NCBI GenBank assembly: GCA_943914515.1
Contig: CALUCI010000005.1
Location: 6,573 to 70,572 of the forward strand
Direction of reading: 5' to 3'
DNA length: 64,000 bases
DNA from: an uncultured Pseudomonas sp.
GTDB lineage: Bacteria; Pseudomonadota; Gammaproteobacteria; Pseudomonadales; Pseudomonadaceae
Part shown: positions 34,726 to 43,981 of the stretch, piece by piece
Layout: the number at the start of each line of letters is the position of its first letter
Numbering within the stretch: position 1 is the stretch's first letter
The notes under the pieces: generated by a model
Database searches by the model: none
The model's input: the letters and a program-made list of their open reading frames with translations, nothing else
Told to the model about the DNA's origin: nothing
Program-made: the position numbers and the translations under genes

Positions 34726-35134
34726 GGTGAAATCCTTATTCGAATCGACGATAGGGTGTGGAGTTGATGGCGCCGATTCTAAGCAGCCACGACGGGCGAA
34801 CAAGATGCCGGCACAGCAGCGACGCACGCTGCCGGAGCGAGCTAAAAACCAGCATCGCGTAGCGGGTAAACGCCCTTGCATGGATAACGACGTGATGACA
34901 GAGGCTTTGTCGCGTAGAGCGCCGAAAACCATGCGATGGATATCGCTACAGGTTCCATGCTCATAACCCAGATGAATATTTGGTCTAAGCGCGGCAGAAG
35001 AAATTCGCCGCTGACGCCAAACCCGCAGGCCAAGCGCCTCTTCACCCGGCCCCCGATCACGGCTACCCTTGGCGGCCGGCCAGGACGGCATGTCGCGCCG
35101 ACCGTTCACCCAGTTTTCGGAAATCACTTTGACG
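34726..35134. promoter_or_regulatory. Divergent region between Met-rich gene and IclR regulator
   Basis: No gene is evident. On the minus strand TTGTTC (34798-34803) and TAGAAT (34776-34781), 16 bases apart, could be a sigma-70 promoter for the Met-rich gene. Open frames across this stretch on both strands lack ribosome-binding sites. No clear operator for the IclR gene was found. Confidence 0.4.
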
Positions 35135-35911
35135 ATGGATATTTCTTCAACTCAACCCGCGCCCAACGGCAAGGAAAGCGGCGGGCGCGTTCAGGTCATC
35201 GACCGCACGATCGTATTGCTGCGCACCCTTTCCGGCCTCAAGCATGGCGCCAGCGCGCTGGACCTGGCGCGGCTGACCGGCATCGAGCGCTCGACCATCC
35301 ATCGCCTGCTCAAGACCCTGCATTACTGGGGCCTGATCGAGTCCCGGGGCGCCACCTACCATATCGGCCCGGAGAGCCTGATCTACTCCGCCGCCTACCT
35401 GAACCGTCTGAACCTGCGCAAGCTCGCCCTGCCCTACGCCATCGAGTTGCAGCGGGTGATCGGCGAGCGTCCAGCCATCGTGTCGCTGTCGGTGCCGGTG
35501 GGCGACCAGGTGGTGCTGATCGAACGGATGTGGACGCCGGCGACGCCGCTGAACGTGATCGTCGACCTGGCCGACCAGTTTCCCATCGAGGGCAGCCCCA
35601 GCGGTCGGGCGGTGCTGGCCACCTACAGCGAAGCGACCGCGCTGGCGGTACTCGGCGAAGAACGTTATGCCAAGGCACTGCCGGCGCTGGAACTGATTCG
35701 CGGCGAGCAGGACTTCGCCTTCGGCCATGGCGAGTTCAAGCCGGGATTGTCATCGGTGGCCTTTCCGATCCGCCTGCAGACCGGCCAGGCACTGGGCGCC
35801 GTGGTGGTCGCCGGGCTCGACATGGAAGAAGAAACCCACCCTGCCTCGCCACTGGCGGCACATGTGCGGCGGGCGTGTGAAGGGATTGCGGCGCAGTTGG
35901 GGAGTCTCTAG
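35135..35911 (+). CDS. IclR-family transcriptional regulator
   Basis: A 258-aa regulator. The winged helix (about residues 20-80) has RTIVLLRTLSGLKHGASALDLARLTGIERSTIHRLLKTL. The IclR ligand-binding domain (about 95-255) has RPAIVSLSVPVGDQVVLIERMW, GSPSGRAVLATYSE and GLSSVAFPIRLQTGQALGAVVVAG. ATG 35135 is preferred over a TTG at 35069. The nearest functional group is the catabolic island from 36.6 to 46.5 kb, making it the likely regulator of the concentric operator at 39193-39233. Confidence 0.88.
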   Translation: MDISSTQPAPNGKESGGRVQVIDRTIVLLRTLSGLKHGASALDLARLTGIERSTIHRLLKTLHYWGLIESRGATYHIGPESLIYSAAYLNRLNLRKLALPYAIELQRVIGERPAIVSLSVPVGDQVVLIERMWTPATPLNVIVDLADQFPIEGSPSGRAVLATYSEATALAVLGEERYAKALPALELIRGEQDFAFGHGEFKPGLSSVAFPIRLQTGQALGAVVVAGLDMEEETHPASPLAAHVRRACEGIAAQLGSL

Positions 35912-35936
35912 ACCGTGCAGGGAACGGGGTGAATCC

Positions 35937-35964
35937 GTGGGAGCTGGCGTTGCCAGCGATGAGG
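35937..35964 (+). repeat. REP element (GGGAGCTGGC family), left flank of RAYT
   Basis: GTGGGAGCTGGCGTTGCCAGCGATGAGG holds the imperfect hairpin typical of pseudomonad REPs. It lies just beyond the stop of the RAYT gene and matches elements on its other side. Confidence 0.85.
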
Positions 35965-35986
35965 CCAGACCTGCCAAGCCCGGGTT

Positions 35987-36442
35987 TCAGATCCATACGG
36001 CATCCCAATGAGGATAATCACGGACGCTGGAGACCAACCCGGCGCGCAATGGATTGGCAACGATATAACGAGCCACCGCCAACACATCGTCGTCCCTGCG
36101 CAACGCGCGATCATGAAAGCCTTTCTGCCACAAGCGCCCACGTCTGCCGCTGGTCTTGTTGATCAGGCAGGTGCTGCGGCACTTGACCCGTCGCATCAGT
36201 GCGCTCAGCGAAACCTGGTCCAAAGCGATCAGCCAGTGCAGATGGTCCGGCATGACAACCCAGGCCAGCGACTGGACCATCCCGGTCCGCTCCGCATGAC
36301 GCAATTGCTCGACCATCAGTCTGGCCAGATGAAAATCCCTGAATAGTGGTTCGCGGCGCTCCACCGTGGTGGTCAGCAGGTACAACTGGCCAGGGATGGA
36401 GACTCGCCCGCGCCGCAACCTATGAGATGCAGGACTGTCCAT
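35987..36442 (-). CDS. REP-associated tyrosine transposase (RAYT)
   Basis: A 151-aa Y1 HUH-type transposase. The metal-binding HxH is in MPDHLHWL (H67 and H69). The nucleophile is Y126 in VARYIVANPLRAGLV. WQKGFHDR lies between them, as in RAYT proteins. Such enzymes nick REP hairpins and are thought to spread them. It is intact and has AAGGAGAG upstream of ATG 36442. REP copies lie on both sides (35937-35964 and 36561-36626), giving a REPtron-like unit inserted between the IclR gene and the ligase gene. Confidence 0.92.
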   Translation of the reverse strand: MDSPASHRLRRGRVSIPGQLYLLTTTVERREPLFRDFHLARLMVEQLRHAERTGMVQSLAWVVMPDHLHWLIALDQVSLSALMRRVKCRSTCLINKTSGRRGRLWQKGFHDRALRRDDDVLAVARYIVANPLRAGLVSSVRDYPHWDAVWI

Positions 36443-36560
36443 GTCACTCTCCTTGCAAATAAATATTCAAGGTAGAAAACAGAGCCGGGCACGGGTAGAG
36501 CGTTTGAAAACGGAATGTTTCGAGTGAGACAGGCAAAGCGGGGCCGCTGACGCGGCCTTT

Positions 36561-36626
36561 CGCTGTCAACGCCAGCTCCCACAATAGCTCGAGGTGAATC
36601 CGTGAGAGCTGGCTCGCCAGCGATTA
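36561..36626. repeat. REP pair, right flank of RAYT
   Basis: A reverse element CGCTGTCAACGCCAGCTCCC (36561-36580) and a forward element TGAGAGCTGGCTCGCCAGCG (36603-36622) of the same family as the left flank. The gap 36443-36560 holds only a small GGCCGC-TGAC-GCGGCC hairpin. Confidence 0.8.
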
Positions 36627-36648
36627 GACGCCAAGGTATTTCCGCCAA

Positions 36649-38136
36649 CTAGGCAACGCCCCCCAGGATTTCCAGCAAGCGCTTCTTCTGCACCTTGCCG
36701 TAATGCGAGCGCGGCAGTTCTTCGACGAACCACAGCCGGCGCGGCACCTTGTAGCGCGACAGTTGCCCGCGACAGTGCTCGACCAGCGCTTCCGTCGACA
36801 GCGTCTGACCCGGCTCCAGTACCACCGCCGCACACACCTGCTCGCCCCACTCGAGATCCGCCAGGCCGAACACATGGGCCTCGCGCACGGCGGCGTGACC
36901 AAGCAGCGCCTGCTCCACCTCGCCAGGCTGCACCGACTTGCCGCCGCTGCGGATGATGTCCTTGCACCGTCCCAGCACTTCCAGTTGCCCATCCGCGCGG
37001 ATCCGCCCCAGATCGCCGCTGCGCAGCCAGCCGTCGACCAGCACCTCGGCGCTCAGTTGCGGCTGCTGCCAGTAGCCTGCCATCAGTTGCGGCCCGGCCA
37101 GCAGGATCTCGCCAACGCCATTGGCGTCGGCACGGTCGATGCGCATCGCCGCAGAAAACAGCGAACGCCCTACCACCCCTTCGGCGCTTTCACCGGCCTG
37201 GCGCAGCGCGGCCATTTGCGCGGCGGGCAGGTAGCAGCTCCAGGGTGCTTCGGTCATGCCGTAAAGCACGGCGATACGCCCGTCGAACAGGCTGAACGAG
37301 CCGTCCAGCACCTCGCCGGTCAACGCCGCCGCGCCGATATCCAGGCTTTTGAATGCCGGCAGGTGTGCCGCCGCGCTGCCGTTCTCGCGCAGCAGCCGCA
37401 GCAACTGGGTCGGCACCAGCGAGCTGAAGGCGACCTGCTGCGCAGCCAGTTGGGCGATGAAGGTCTTGCTGTCGAAACGCCCACCGAGCACCACCTGACC
37501 GCCGCTGAGCAGATGCGCGAGCACCGCCACTGCGGCGATTGGCCAGAGGGGCCGCACGTTGAGCAGCACGTCCCCCGGTTGTGCGCCGCGGGCCATGACG
37601 ATGTTCTGCAGCACCGCGCAGAGGCTGGCATGCCGGTGCATCACGGCCTTCGGCACGCCGGTGGTGCCGCCGGTGTAGTTCAGCGACGCCAGCGACTGCG
37701 CCGGGCGCGCCGGTCTCGCGGCTTCGGGTGAGCGGTCGGTAGCGGTCAGGGTGCTCAAGGCCCGGCAGTCGATACCCGCGCTGCGCAAAGCGTCGGCCAG
37801 TTCGGCGTACTGGCTGGAAAACAGCAGCAGCGCCGCGCCGGCGTCCCGCAACTGGGCGAGCAGTTCGACCGGCGACAGCGTCGGGTCCAGCGGCACCCGC
37901 ACCCGGCCACTGGCCATGCAGCCGTAGTCGGCAATCAGGTAATCGATACTGGCATCGGCCAGCAGCGCCACCCGGGCGCCGGGCTCGACAGCGAGCTGGT
38001 CGAGGGCCTCACCGAACGCGCTCAGGGCCTGGTCCAGTTGCAGGAAGGTCAGCCGCCGCGCGCTGGCCGGTTCGCTCAACGCCAGGGCATCCGGCCATTT
38101 GCAGGCCGCCTGGGCCAACAGGGTACTGATATCCAT
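36649..38136 (-). CDS. Acyl-CoA ligase (AMP-forming, ANL superfamily)
   Basis: A 495-aa adenylate-forming enzyme that should activate a carboxylic acid to its CoA thioester with ATP. Motifs are LNYTGGTTGVPKAVMHRH (P-loop), VLYGMTEAPWS, GWLRSGDLGRIRADGQLEVLGRCKDIIRSGGK and the C-terminal lysine in HYGKVQKKRLLE. Its ATG at 38136 lies 3 bases after the dehydrogenase stop, so they form a coupled pair. The substrate is unknown. Partner genes (enoyl-CoA hydratase, dehydrogenase) suggest an aryl or alkyl side-chain acid, for example of the hydroxycinnamate type. Confidence 0.9.
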   Translation of the reverse strand: MDISTLLAQAACKWPDALALSEPASARRLTFLQLDQALSAFGEALDQLAVEPGARVALLADASIDYLIADYGCMASGRVRVPLDPTLSPVELLAQLRDAGAALLLFSSQYAELADALRSAGIDCRALSTLTATDRSPEAARPARPAQSLASLNYTGGTTGVPKAVMHRHASLCAVLQNIVMARGAQPGDVLLNVRPLWPIAAVAVLAHLLSGGQVVLGGRFDSKTFIAQLAAQQVAFSSLVPTQLLRLLRENGSAAAHLPAFKSLDIGAAALTGEVLDGSFSLFDGRIAVLYGMTEAPWSCYLPAAQMAALRQAGESAEGVVGRSLFSAAMRIDRADANGVGEILLAGPQLMAGYWQQPQLSAEVLVDGWLRSGDLGRIRADGQLEVLGRCKDIIRSGGKSVQPGEVEQALLGHAAVREAHVFGLADLEWGEQVCAAVVLEPGQTLSTEALVEHCRGQLSRYKVPRRLWFVEELPRSHYGKVQKKRLLEILGGVA

Positions 38137-38139
38137 CGC

Positions 38140-39162
38140 TTACCACCCGCTCAGGACGATACGCCCGCTGACCTGCCGCGACTCCAGCAGCGCATGGGCC
38201 TCGGCCACCTGCGGAAACGGCAGCACGCGGTCGATCAGCGGCCGGACCTGGCCACCATGAATCAACGCCAGCGCGGTGCGCAGTTGCTCCAGCGTGGCAC
38301 TGCCCGAGCCCTGCACCTTGAGCCGACGCCCGATCAACAGCCCAGGATTCACCGCCACACTGCCTGGCTGCACGTTGCCCAGCACTACCACGCGACCGCC
38401 GAGGGTCATGCTGCGCAGGGTGTCTTCCAGGGTGTGGCCGAGGTTTTCCATCGCCACATCGACGCCGCGCTTGCCGGTGAGCTTCCACACTTCGGCGCTG
38501 TAGCCTGCGCTGGCAACCACCACCTCATGGGCGCCCAGTTCGCGCAGAAACCCGGCCTTGTCGGCGCTGCCGGTGATCGCGATGACCCGTGCGCCAAGGG
38601 CGCGGGCCAATTGAATCTGATGCGCGCCCAGGCCACCGCTGGCGCCATTGATCAGCACCGTCTCGCCGGGTTGCAGGCCACCTTCGCCGTACAAGGCGCG
38701 CACGCTGGTGGCGATCGGGCAGGACGCCAGTGCCGCCAGGGTGTAATCGAGGCCATCCGGCAGCTCCACTGCCGAGATCGCCGGAATCCGCAGGTATTCG
38801 GCGTAGGCACCTTCGGTGTCGACCGACGGCAGGCCCAGCGCCCGGCACAGGTCCTGGCGACCGCGCAGGCAATCACGGCACTGGCCGCAGAAGCGCCGCT
38901 GATACACCACCACCCGCGCGCCGACCTGCAGTTGCAGCACGCCCGCGCCCACCTCGACCACCTCGCCCGCCACTTCATGGCCCAGCACCACACCGGTATG
39001 CGCCCCCGGCAGGTGCCCGGCGCGGTGCAGCAGATCGTGGTGGCAGACGCCCGCAGCGTGCACGCGAACCAGTACTTCACCCGGACCGGCCGTCGGCGTG
39101 GGGACCTCTTCCACCTGCAATTGCTCCGGCCCGCCGAAGGCTTTTAGTACTATCGCTTTCAT
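38140..39162 (-). CDS. Zinc-binding MDR alcohol dehydrogenase
   Basis: A 340-aa medium-chain dehydrogenase/reductase. The catalytic zinc region is GVCHHDLLHRAG and VLGHEVAGEVVEVG. Structural zinc cysteines appear in CGQCRDCLRGRQDLC. The Rossmann motif is INGASGGLGAHQIQLA. It is the first gene of the minus-strand arm diverging from the enoyl-CoA hydratase across the concentric operator, and it is coupled to the ligase downstream. The role is probably oxidation of an alcohol or reduction of an aldehyde/enone intermediate in the same pathway. Confidence 0.88.
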   Translation of the reverse strand: MKAIVLKAFGGPEQLQVEEVPTPTAGPGEVLVRVHAAGVCHHDLLHRAGHLPGAHTGVVLGHEVAGEVVEVGAGVLQLQVGARVVVYQRRFCGQCRDCLRGRQDLCRALGLPSVDTEGAYAEYLRIPAISAVELPDGLDYTLAALASCPIATSVRALYGEGGLQPGETVLINGASGGLGAHQIQLARALGARVIAITGSADKAGFLRELGAHEVVVASAGYSAEVWKLTGKRGVDVAMENLGHTLEDTLRSMTLGGRVVVLGNVQPGSVAVNPGLLIGRRLKVQGSGSATLEQLRTALALIHGGQVRPLIDRVLPFPQVAEAHALLESRQVSGRIVLSGW

Positions 39163-39192
39163 TTTTTATAACCATTTCCGAATCGCTAAGAA

Positions 39193-39233
39193 GATGTTCA
39201 TATAACAAACATGTTGTTTGCATTGTGAACATC
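39193..39233. promoter_or_regulatory. Large concentric operator between divergent catabolic genes
   Basis: Outer arms GATGTTCA (39193-39200) and TGAACATC (39226-39233) are perfectly complementary. Inside, CAAACA-TGT-TGTTTG (39206-39220) is a second perfect dyad with the same centre, at 39213. The site is in the A+T-rich gap between the MDR dehydrogenase and the enoyl-CoA hydratase and probably controls both arms. An IclR-family regulator is encoded nearby at 35135-35911. Confidence 0.7.
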
Positions 39234-39310
39234 AATTAAGTTTTCCCCACTTTGACGCCAACCTGCAAGAGGCAAAGCGTCTTTCTTTCACTCTTAGCGA
39301 AAACGAAGTC

Positions 39311-40012
39311 ATGACAGTCGAGTACCAACACCTGGGCGACGGGGTTTTGCAGGTCACACTCAACCGCCCCGAGCGTCTGAATGCCCTGGATGGCCAGGCC
39401 AAACGTGAGCTGGCCGGCGTGTGGGAACGTGCCCGCGATGATCAGGCGGTGCGCGCCATCGTTCTGCGCGGTGCCGGTGAACGGGCGTTTTGCGCCGGTT
39501 CCGACCTCAAGGAAATCGAAGCCACCGGCGTAGCGGTGCCCAGCGAACTGCTGGCCCGCGCCCTGCCCGGCGTCGGCCTGGAGTTGAACAAGCCGGTGGT
39601 CGCCGCGTTGCACGGTCACACCCTCGGCCTGGGTATCAGCCTGGCGATCCACTGCGACTTCCGCATTGCCCGCCCGGATACCCGCTTCAGCTTTCCGGAA
39701 GTGCGCCACGGCATGCTCTCGGGATTCAGCGCCATTACCCTGCCGACGCTGATTGGCGAGGCGGCGGCGCTGGACATCATGCTCAGCGCGCGCAGCTTCG
39801 ATGCCGAAGAAGCGCTGCGCCTGGGCCTGATCAATCGCATCGCCGAAGACCCGCACAGCGCCGCCCTGGAGCTGGCAGCGCAACTGGCCGGACACTCGGC
39901 CAAGGCCATGGAATGGACCAAGGCCCTGCTGCTGGCCCAGCGCAAGCGCCACCTGACAACGCACATGGCCCTGGTCGACCAGGCCCGCCAGGACGTCATG
40001 CTTTACCGATAA
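39311..40012 (+). CDS. Enoyl-CoA hydratase/isomerase family protein
   Basis: A 233-aa crotonase-fold enzyme. VTLNRPERLNALDGQAKRELAGVW and AIVLRGAGERAFCAGSDLKEIEAT form the first oxyanion-hole segment. ALHGHTLGLGISLAIHCDFRIA gives the second, and FSFPEVRHGMLSGFSA carries a likely catalytic region. It acts on CoA thioesters, hydrating, cleaving or isomerising an enoyl-CoA. Short for the family (about 260), but the core is complete. ATG 39311 is chosen as the first start giving the family N-terminus (TVEYQHLGDGVLQVTLNRP); its ribosome-binding site is weak. First gene of the plus-strand arm. Confidence 0.85.
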   Translation: MTVEYQHLGDGVLQVTLNRPERLNALDGQAKRELAGVWERARDDQAVRAIVLRGAGERAFCAGSDLKEIEATGVAVPSELLARALPGVGLELNKPVVAALHGHTLGLGISLAIHCDFRIARPDTRFSFPEVRHGMLSGFSAITLPTLIGEAAALDIMLSARSFDAEEALRLGLINRIAEDPHSAALELAAQLAGHSAKAMEWTKALLLAQRKRHLTTHMALVDQARQDVMLYR

Positions 40013-40101
40013 CCAGAAACTGCCAACACATTCGCCTCGCCAGTACTGTCAGGAACACCCACCACCAGGAATGGAAAGCGGCACCGATACGGAGCCTCAC
40101 C

Positions 40102-42609
40102 ATGTCTCGCCCCAACACTTTCCAGCCCAGGCTCAACCTGCTGACCGCAGGCATCCTCGGCCTTTGCGTCAGCCCGCTGGCCCTGGCCGCCGAAACCCCG
40201 AGCAGCGACACCGCGCTGCAGACCGTCGTGGTCACCGGTGCCCGCGACGGCGGCCGCACCGTGGCCAAGAGCCTGGCGCCCATCGACGTGATCAGCGCCG
40301 ATGACCTGGCCCGCTCGGGCAAGCAGAACCTGCGCGACGCCCTCACCGCTGCCGTGCCCTCCTATACCAATGCCGCAGGTTTCACCGGCGGCACCGGGCT
40401 GTCGGTGAAATCCGCGACCCTGCGCGGCCTCGGTGGCAACCATGTACTGGTGCTGGTCAACGGCAAACGCCGGCACAACACCTCGTTGATCTTCGTGCAG
40501 ACCGCTGCCACGTCCAGCGGCCAGTCGCCAGCCGACCTCGATCTGATCCCGGTCAGCGCCGTCGACCATATCGAAGTGCTGCGCGACGGCGCCGCCGCCC
40601 AGTACGGTTCGGACGCCATCGCCGGGGTGATCAACATCATCCTCAAGAAAAACGATTCCGGCGGCAGCGCCAGTGCGCTGTACGGCCAGTACGAAAACCG
40701 CGTCGGCGGCAAAGGCAACTTCGGTGCCCGTGGCCAGGGCCAGATCAACCAGGGCTTCGAACTGCCCAACGACGGTTTCTTCAGCCTCAGCGCCGACATC
40801 GGTATCCAGGAAAGCTCCAACGTTGCCGGCGCGGTGCCCGACCGCACGCGCATCTATTTCCCGGTCAACGGCGCCGCCGACCCGCGCGAAACCAGCGAAA
40901 GCCGCTACCGCCAGCAACTTGGCCAGCCCCGCTCGCAGACCTACAACTTCGGCTACAACGCTGAGCTGCCGCTCAACGACACCGTCAGCCTGTATTCCTT
41001 CTCGACCCTCAGCCACCGCAACTCCACCAGTTGGGGCACCTACCGCACGGCCAACTCGCCGCAGAACATCGTCTCGGTATACCCCGAAGGGTTCTCGCCG
41101 CGTTTCGTCGTGGAAGAAGACGATTTCCAGACCGTGGTCGGCCTGCGCAATGAAGATGTGGCGGGCTGGAAACTCGACCTGAGCACCAGCTACGGTCGCA
41201 ACGACGCCAACACCCGCAACGAGAAATCGCTGAACCCGTCCCTCGGCCCGGACAGCCCGCGCAACATGGACGGCGGCCACCTGATCGCCAGCCAGTGGAC
41301 CAACAACCTCGACCTGACCCGCGCCTTCGACACCGGCCTGTTCGCCAAGCCGCTGAACGTGTCCACCGGCGTGGAATTCCGCCGTGACGGCTTCGAGATC
41401 AAGGACGGCGAGTACGCCTCCTACGCCGATGGCGGCTACATTTTCCCGGCTGGCCACCCCCTCGCCGGCCAGCGCCCGAACCCCGGCGCGCCGGGTCTGG
41501 TGGGCTTCACTCCGGCGGATGCGCACAACTATTCGCGGACCAACACCGCCGGCTACATCGACCTCAGCCAGAGCCTCACCGAGCAGTGGGACGTCAGCCT
41601 GGCCGGGCGCTTCGAGCACTACAGTGACTTCGGCGACACCGGCAGCGGCAAGCTCTCGACCCGCTACGCCTTCACCCCCGAGTTCGCCGTGCGCGGCACC
41701 ATCAGCAACGGCTTCCGCGCGCCGTCGCTGCAGCAGCAGTACTACTCGTCGTCGCTCACTGCGTGGCGCACCAGCCCGCTGACCGGCGTCCTGGAACAGG
41801 CCACCACCCGCTACGTCACCGTCGACGATGCCGCCGGCAAGGCGCTCGGGGCCAAGCAGCTCAAGCCGGAAAAATCGCTGAACTACAGCCTCGGCTTCGT
41901 CGCCACGCCGACCGACAACCTCAACGTCACCGTCGACCTCTACCAGATCGACATCAAGGACCGCATCCTGCAGACCAGCAACCTGCAAGGCACCGCAGTG
42001 TCCAACGTGCTGGCCGCCAACGGCCTGGACCCGAACCAGATCGTCTCCTACTTCGGCAACCTCGCCGACACCCGCACCCGCGGCATCGACCTGGTCGCCG
42101 ACTACCGCTACGACCTCGGTGAATACGGCAAGACCAAGTGGACCCTGCTGAGCAACCAGAGCCTGCAGACCATCGAGAAGATCAAGGAGCCCGACGCACT
42201 CGCCGGCACCGGCGTCAGCGCCGTGGGCCGCGACCGTCAGGGCAACCTGACCAGCGCCTATCCGAAGAACGTCACCTCGCTGACCGCCGCCTGGCAACTG
42301 GGCGACTTCGACGTGACCCTCAAGGGTACGCGCTACTCGAAAGTCACCGGTCGCAACCAGATCGCCGCCAGCCGCGACGAAGAAATCCGCCCGGCCTTCC
42401 TCACCGACCTCAGCGTTGGCTACTGGCTCAGCGATGCGGTGAAAGTGACCGTCGGCGGCGAGAACATCTTCGACCGCCGTCCGCAGCAGCTCAACGACGA
42501 GGCCAAGCGTTTCTACTTCTTCCCGACCGACAACCCGACCTACAGCTGGTACTCGCCGTACGGCCTGGAAGGTGCGTACTTCTTCGGCAAAGTCGATGTG
42601 AGCTGGTAA
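40102..42609 (+). CDS. TonB-dependent outer-membrane receptor
   Basis: An 835-aa receptor with a signal peptide (about residues 1-30, GILGLCVSPLALAAE), a TonB box-like LQTVVVTG, a plug domain (about 45-165; LRGLGGNHVLVLVNGKRR, DHIEVLRDGAAAQYGSDAIAGVINIIL) and a 22-stranded barrel ending in a terminal Trp (FFGKVDVSW). GGAG precedes ATG 40102. As part of a catabolic operon it probably imports the pathway substrate rather than a siderophore. The next gene starts 4 bases after its stop. Confidence 0.92.
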   Translation: MSRPNTFQPRLNLLTAGILGLCVSPLALAAETPSSDTALQTVVVTGARDGGRTVAKSLAPIDVISADDLARSGKQNLRDALTAAVPSYTNAAGFTGGTGLSVKSATLRGLGGNHVLVLVNGKRRHNTSLIFVQTAATSSGQSPADLDLIPVSAVDHIEVLRDGAAAQYGSDAIAGVINIILKKNDSGGSASALYGQYENRVGGKGNFGARGQGQINQGFELPNDGFFSLSADIGIQESSNVAGAVPDRTRIYFPVNGAADPRETSESRYRQQLGQPRSQTYNFGYNAELPLNDTVSLYSFSTLSHRNSTSWGTYRTANSPQNIVSVYPEGFSPRFVVEEDDFQTVVGLRNEDVAGWKLDLSTSYGRNDANTRNEKSLNPSLGPDSPRNMDGGHLIASQWTNNLDLTRAFDTGLFAKPLNVSTGVEFRRDGFEIKDGEYASYADGGYIFPAGHPLAGQRPNPGAPGLVGFTPADAHNYSRTNTAGYIDLSQSLTEQWDVSLAGRFEHYSDFGDTGSGKLSTRYAFTPEFAVRGTISNGFRAPSLQQQYYSSSLTAWRTSPLTGVLEQATTRYVTVDDAAGKALGAKQLKPEKSLNYSLGFVATPTDNLNVTVDLYQIDIKDRILQTSNLQGTAVSNVLAANGLDPNQIVSYFGNLADTRTRGIDLVADYRYDLGEYGKTKWTLLSNQSLQTIEKIKEPDALAGTGVSAVGRDRQGNLTSAYPKNVTSLTAAWQLGDFDVTLKGTRYSKVTGRNQIAASRDEEIRPAFLTDLSVGYWLSDAVKVTVGGENIFDRRPQQLNDEAKRFYFFPTDNPTYSWYSPYGLEGAYFFGKVDVSW

Positions 42610-42613
42610 CCCG

Positions 42614-43960
42614 ATGAGCACTCCTGGCACGTTATCCGCGACACCGCACGCCACCGCCGAAACCGGTGAAAGCAGCTTCGACCAGCGCCTGTACCGCAAG
42701 CTGGCCTGGCGCATCATGCCGTTTCTGTTTCTGTGCTTCGTGCTGAACTGGCTGGACCGGGTCAACATCAGCTTCGCCCATTTGCAGTTCAAGGCCGATC
42801 TGAACATCAGCGATGCCACCTTCGGCGTCATCGTCGGGGTGTTCTCCATCGGCTACCTGCTGTTCGAGATTCCCAGCAACCTGTTGCTGGAGAAGTTCGG
42901 CGCGAAGAAGACCATGACCCGGATCATGATCCTCTGGGGCCTGGTCACCATCGCCACCGCGTTCGCCCAGACGCCGGCGCAGTTCTATGTGTTGCGGATA
43001 CTGCTGGGAGCCGCCGAGGCCGGCTTCTTTCCGGGGGTGATCCTGTACCTGACCTACTGGTTTCCGGCCAGCTACCGGGCACGCATCACCTCGCGCTTCA
43101 TCATGGCCATCGCCGTCTGCGGCATCGTCGGTGGGCCGCTGTCGACCTGGATCATGGGTCACTTCGGCGGTGCTGGCGGCTTCAGCGGCTGGCAGTGGCT
43201 GTTCGTGGTCACCGGCATCCCGCCGGTGCTCGCCGGCCTGTTCGCCTGGTACTGGCTGGACGACAAACCAGCCAATGCCAAGTGGCTCAGCGCGGCTGAA
43301 AAGCGGGCCATCGAGCGCGCCCTGAGCGAGGAGCGACTGAAGCGCAAACCTGGTGGCCACCAGCGCTTCGTCGAAGCGCTGAAAGACCGCAAGGTGTGGT
43401 TCATCACCCTGGCCTACTGCCTGACCATCATGTGTACCGGCAACGTCACCAACATCTGGGCGCCGTCGATCATCCGCGACGCCGGGGTCAGCGATCTCGG
43501 CCAGCTCGGCCTGTTCTCCGCCCTGCCCTATGTGGTCGGCGTGGTGGTGATGCTGTGGGCCTGCCGCCACTCGGACCTGCACCAGGAGCGCCGCTGGCAC
43601 TTCGCCCTGGGCGGCCTGACTGCGGCGGTGGCGATGACGTTGCTGCCGAACCTGATCGCCGGCCCCTGGTCGGCCATCGCCCTGTTGACCCTGATGACCA
43701 GCGGCTACCTGGTGGCCACCGCGATCTTCTGGACCATCCCCACCTATTACCTGTCCGACCGCGCCCGCGCCGCAGGCCTGGCGCTGGTCAACTGTTGCGG
43801 GCAGATCAGCAGCCTGCTGACGCCGATCATGATCGGCACGATCAAGACCAACACAGGCGAGATCAGCCTGGCGCTGTACATCGTCGCCGCCCTGGTGGCG
43901 TGCGGCACCCTGATCCTGTTGTTCGGCGTTCCGCGCCAGGCCTTGCGCGATGCACCCTGA
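42614..43960 (+). CDS. MFS transporter, anion:cation symporter (ACS/phthalate permease) family
   Basis: A 448-aa inner-membrane transporter with twelve predicted helices in two halves split by a central loop (about 205-240). Family features are FVLNWLDRVNISFAHLQFKADLNIS, GYLLFEIPSNLLLEKFGAKK and RILLGAAEAGFFPGVILYLTYWFP. ACS members import organic acids such as aromatic carboxylates and hexuronates. It is translated right after the TonB receptor, so the two probably form an outer- and inner-membrane uptake route for one organic acid. Confidence 0.9.
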   Translation: MSTPGTLSATPHATAETGESSFDQRLYRKLAWRIMPFLFLCFVLNWLDRVNISFAHLQFKADLNISDATFGVIVGVFSIGYLLFEIPSNLLLEKFGAKKTMTRIMILWGLVTIATAFAQTPAQFYVLRILLGAAEAGFFPGVILYLTYWFPASYRARITSRFIMAIAVCGIVGGPLSTWIMGHFGGAGGFSGWQWLFVVTGIPPVLAGLFAWYWLDDKPANAKWLSAAEKRAIERALSEERLKRKPGGHQRFVEALKDRKVWFITLAYCLTIMCTGNVTNIWAPSIIRDAGVSDLGQLGLFSALPYVVGVVVMLWACRHSDLHQERRWHFALGGLTAAVAMTLLPNLIAGPWSAIALLTLMTSGYLVATAIFWTIPTYYLSDRARAAGLALVNCCGQISSLLTPIMIGTIKTNTGEISLALYIVAALVACGTLILLFGVPRQALRDAP

Positions 43961-43981
43961 TTCCCTTTTCGAGACTGACTC

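Noticed and set aside
34226..34966. 246-codon plus-strand frame opposite the Met-rich gene (Ile/Met-rich)
   Set aside because: It has no ribosome site and its composition follows from the antisense of ATG-rich codons; the minus frame has a clear AAGGA and start.
39490..40101. Longer N-terminus of the TonB receptor
   Set aside because: The extra frame overlaps the enoyl-CoA hydratase gene; the ATG at 40102 has a ribosome site and begins a signal peptide.
40003..42849. 948-codon minus-strand frame over the TonB receptor
   Set aside because: Shadow of the receptor gene, which has a signal peptide, plug motifs and C-terminal aromatic residue.
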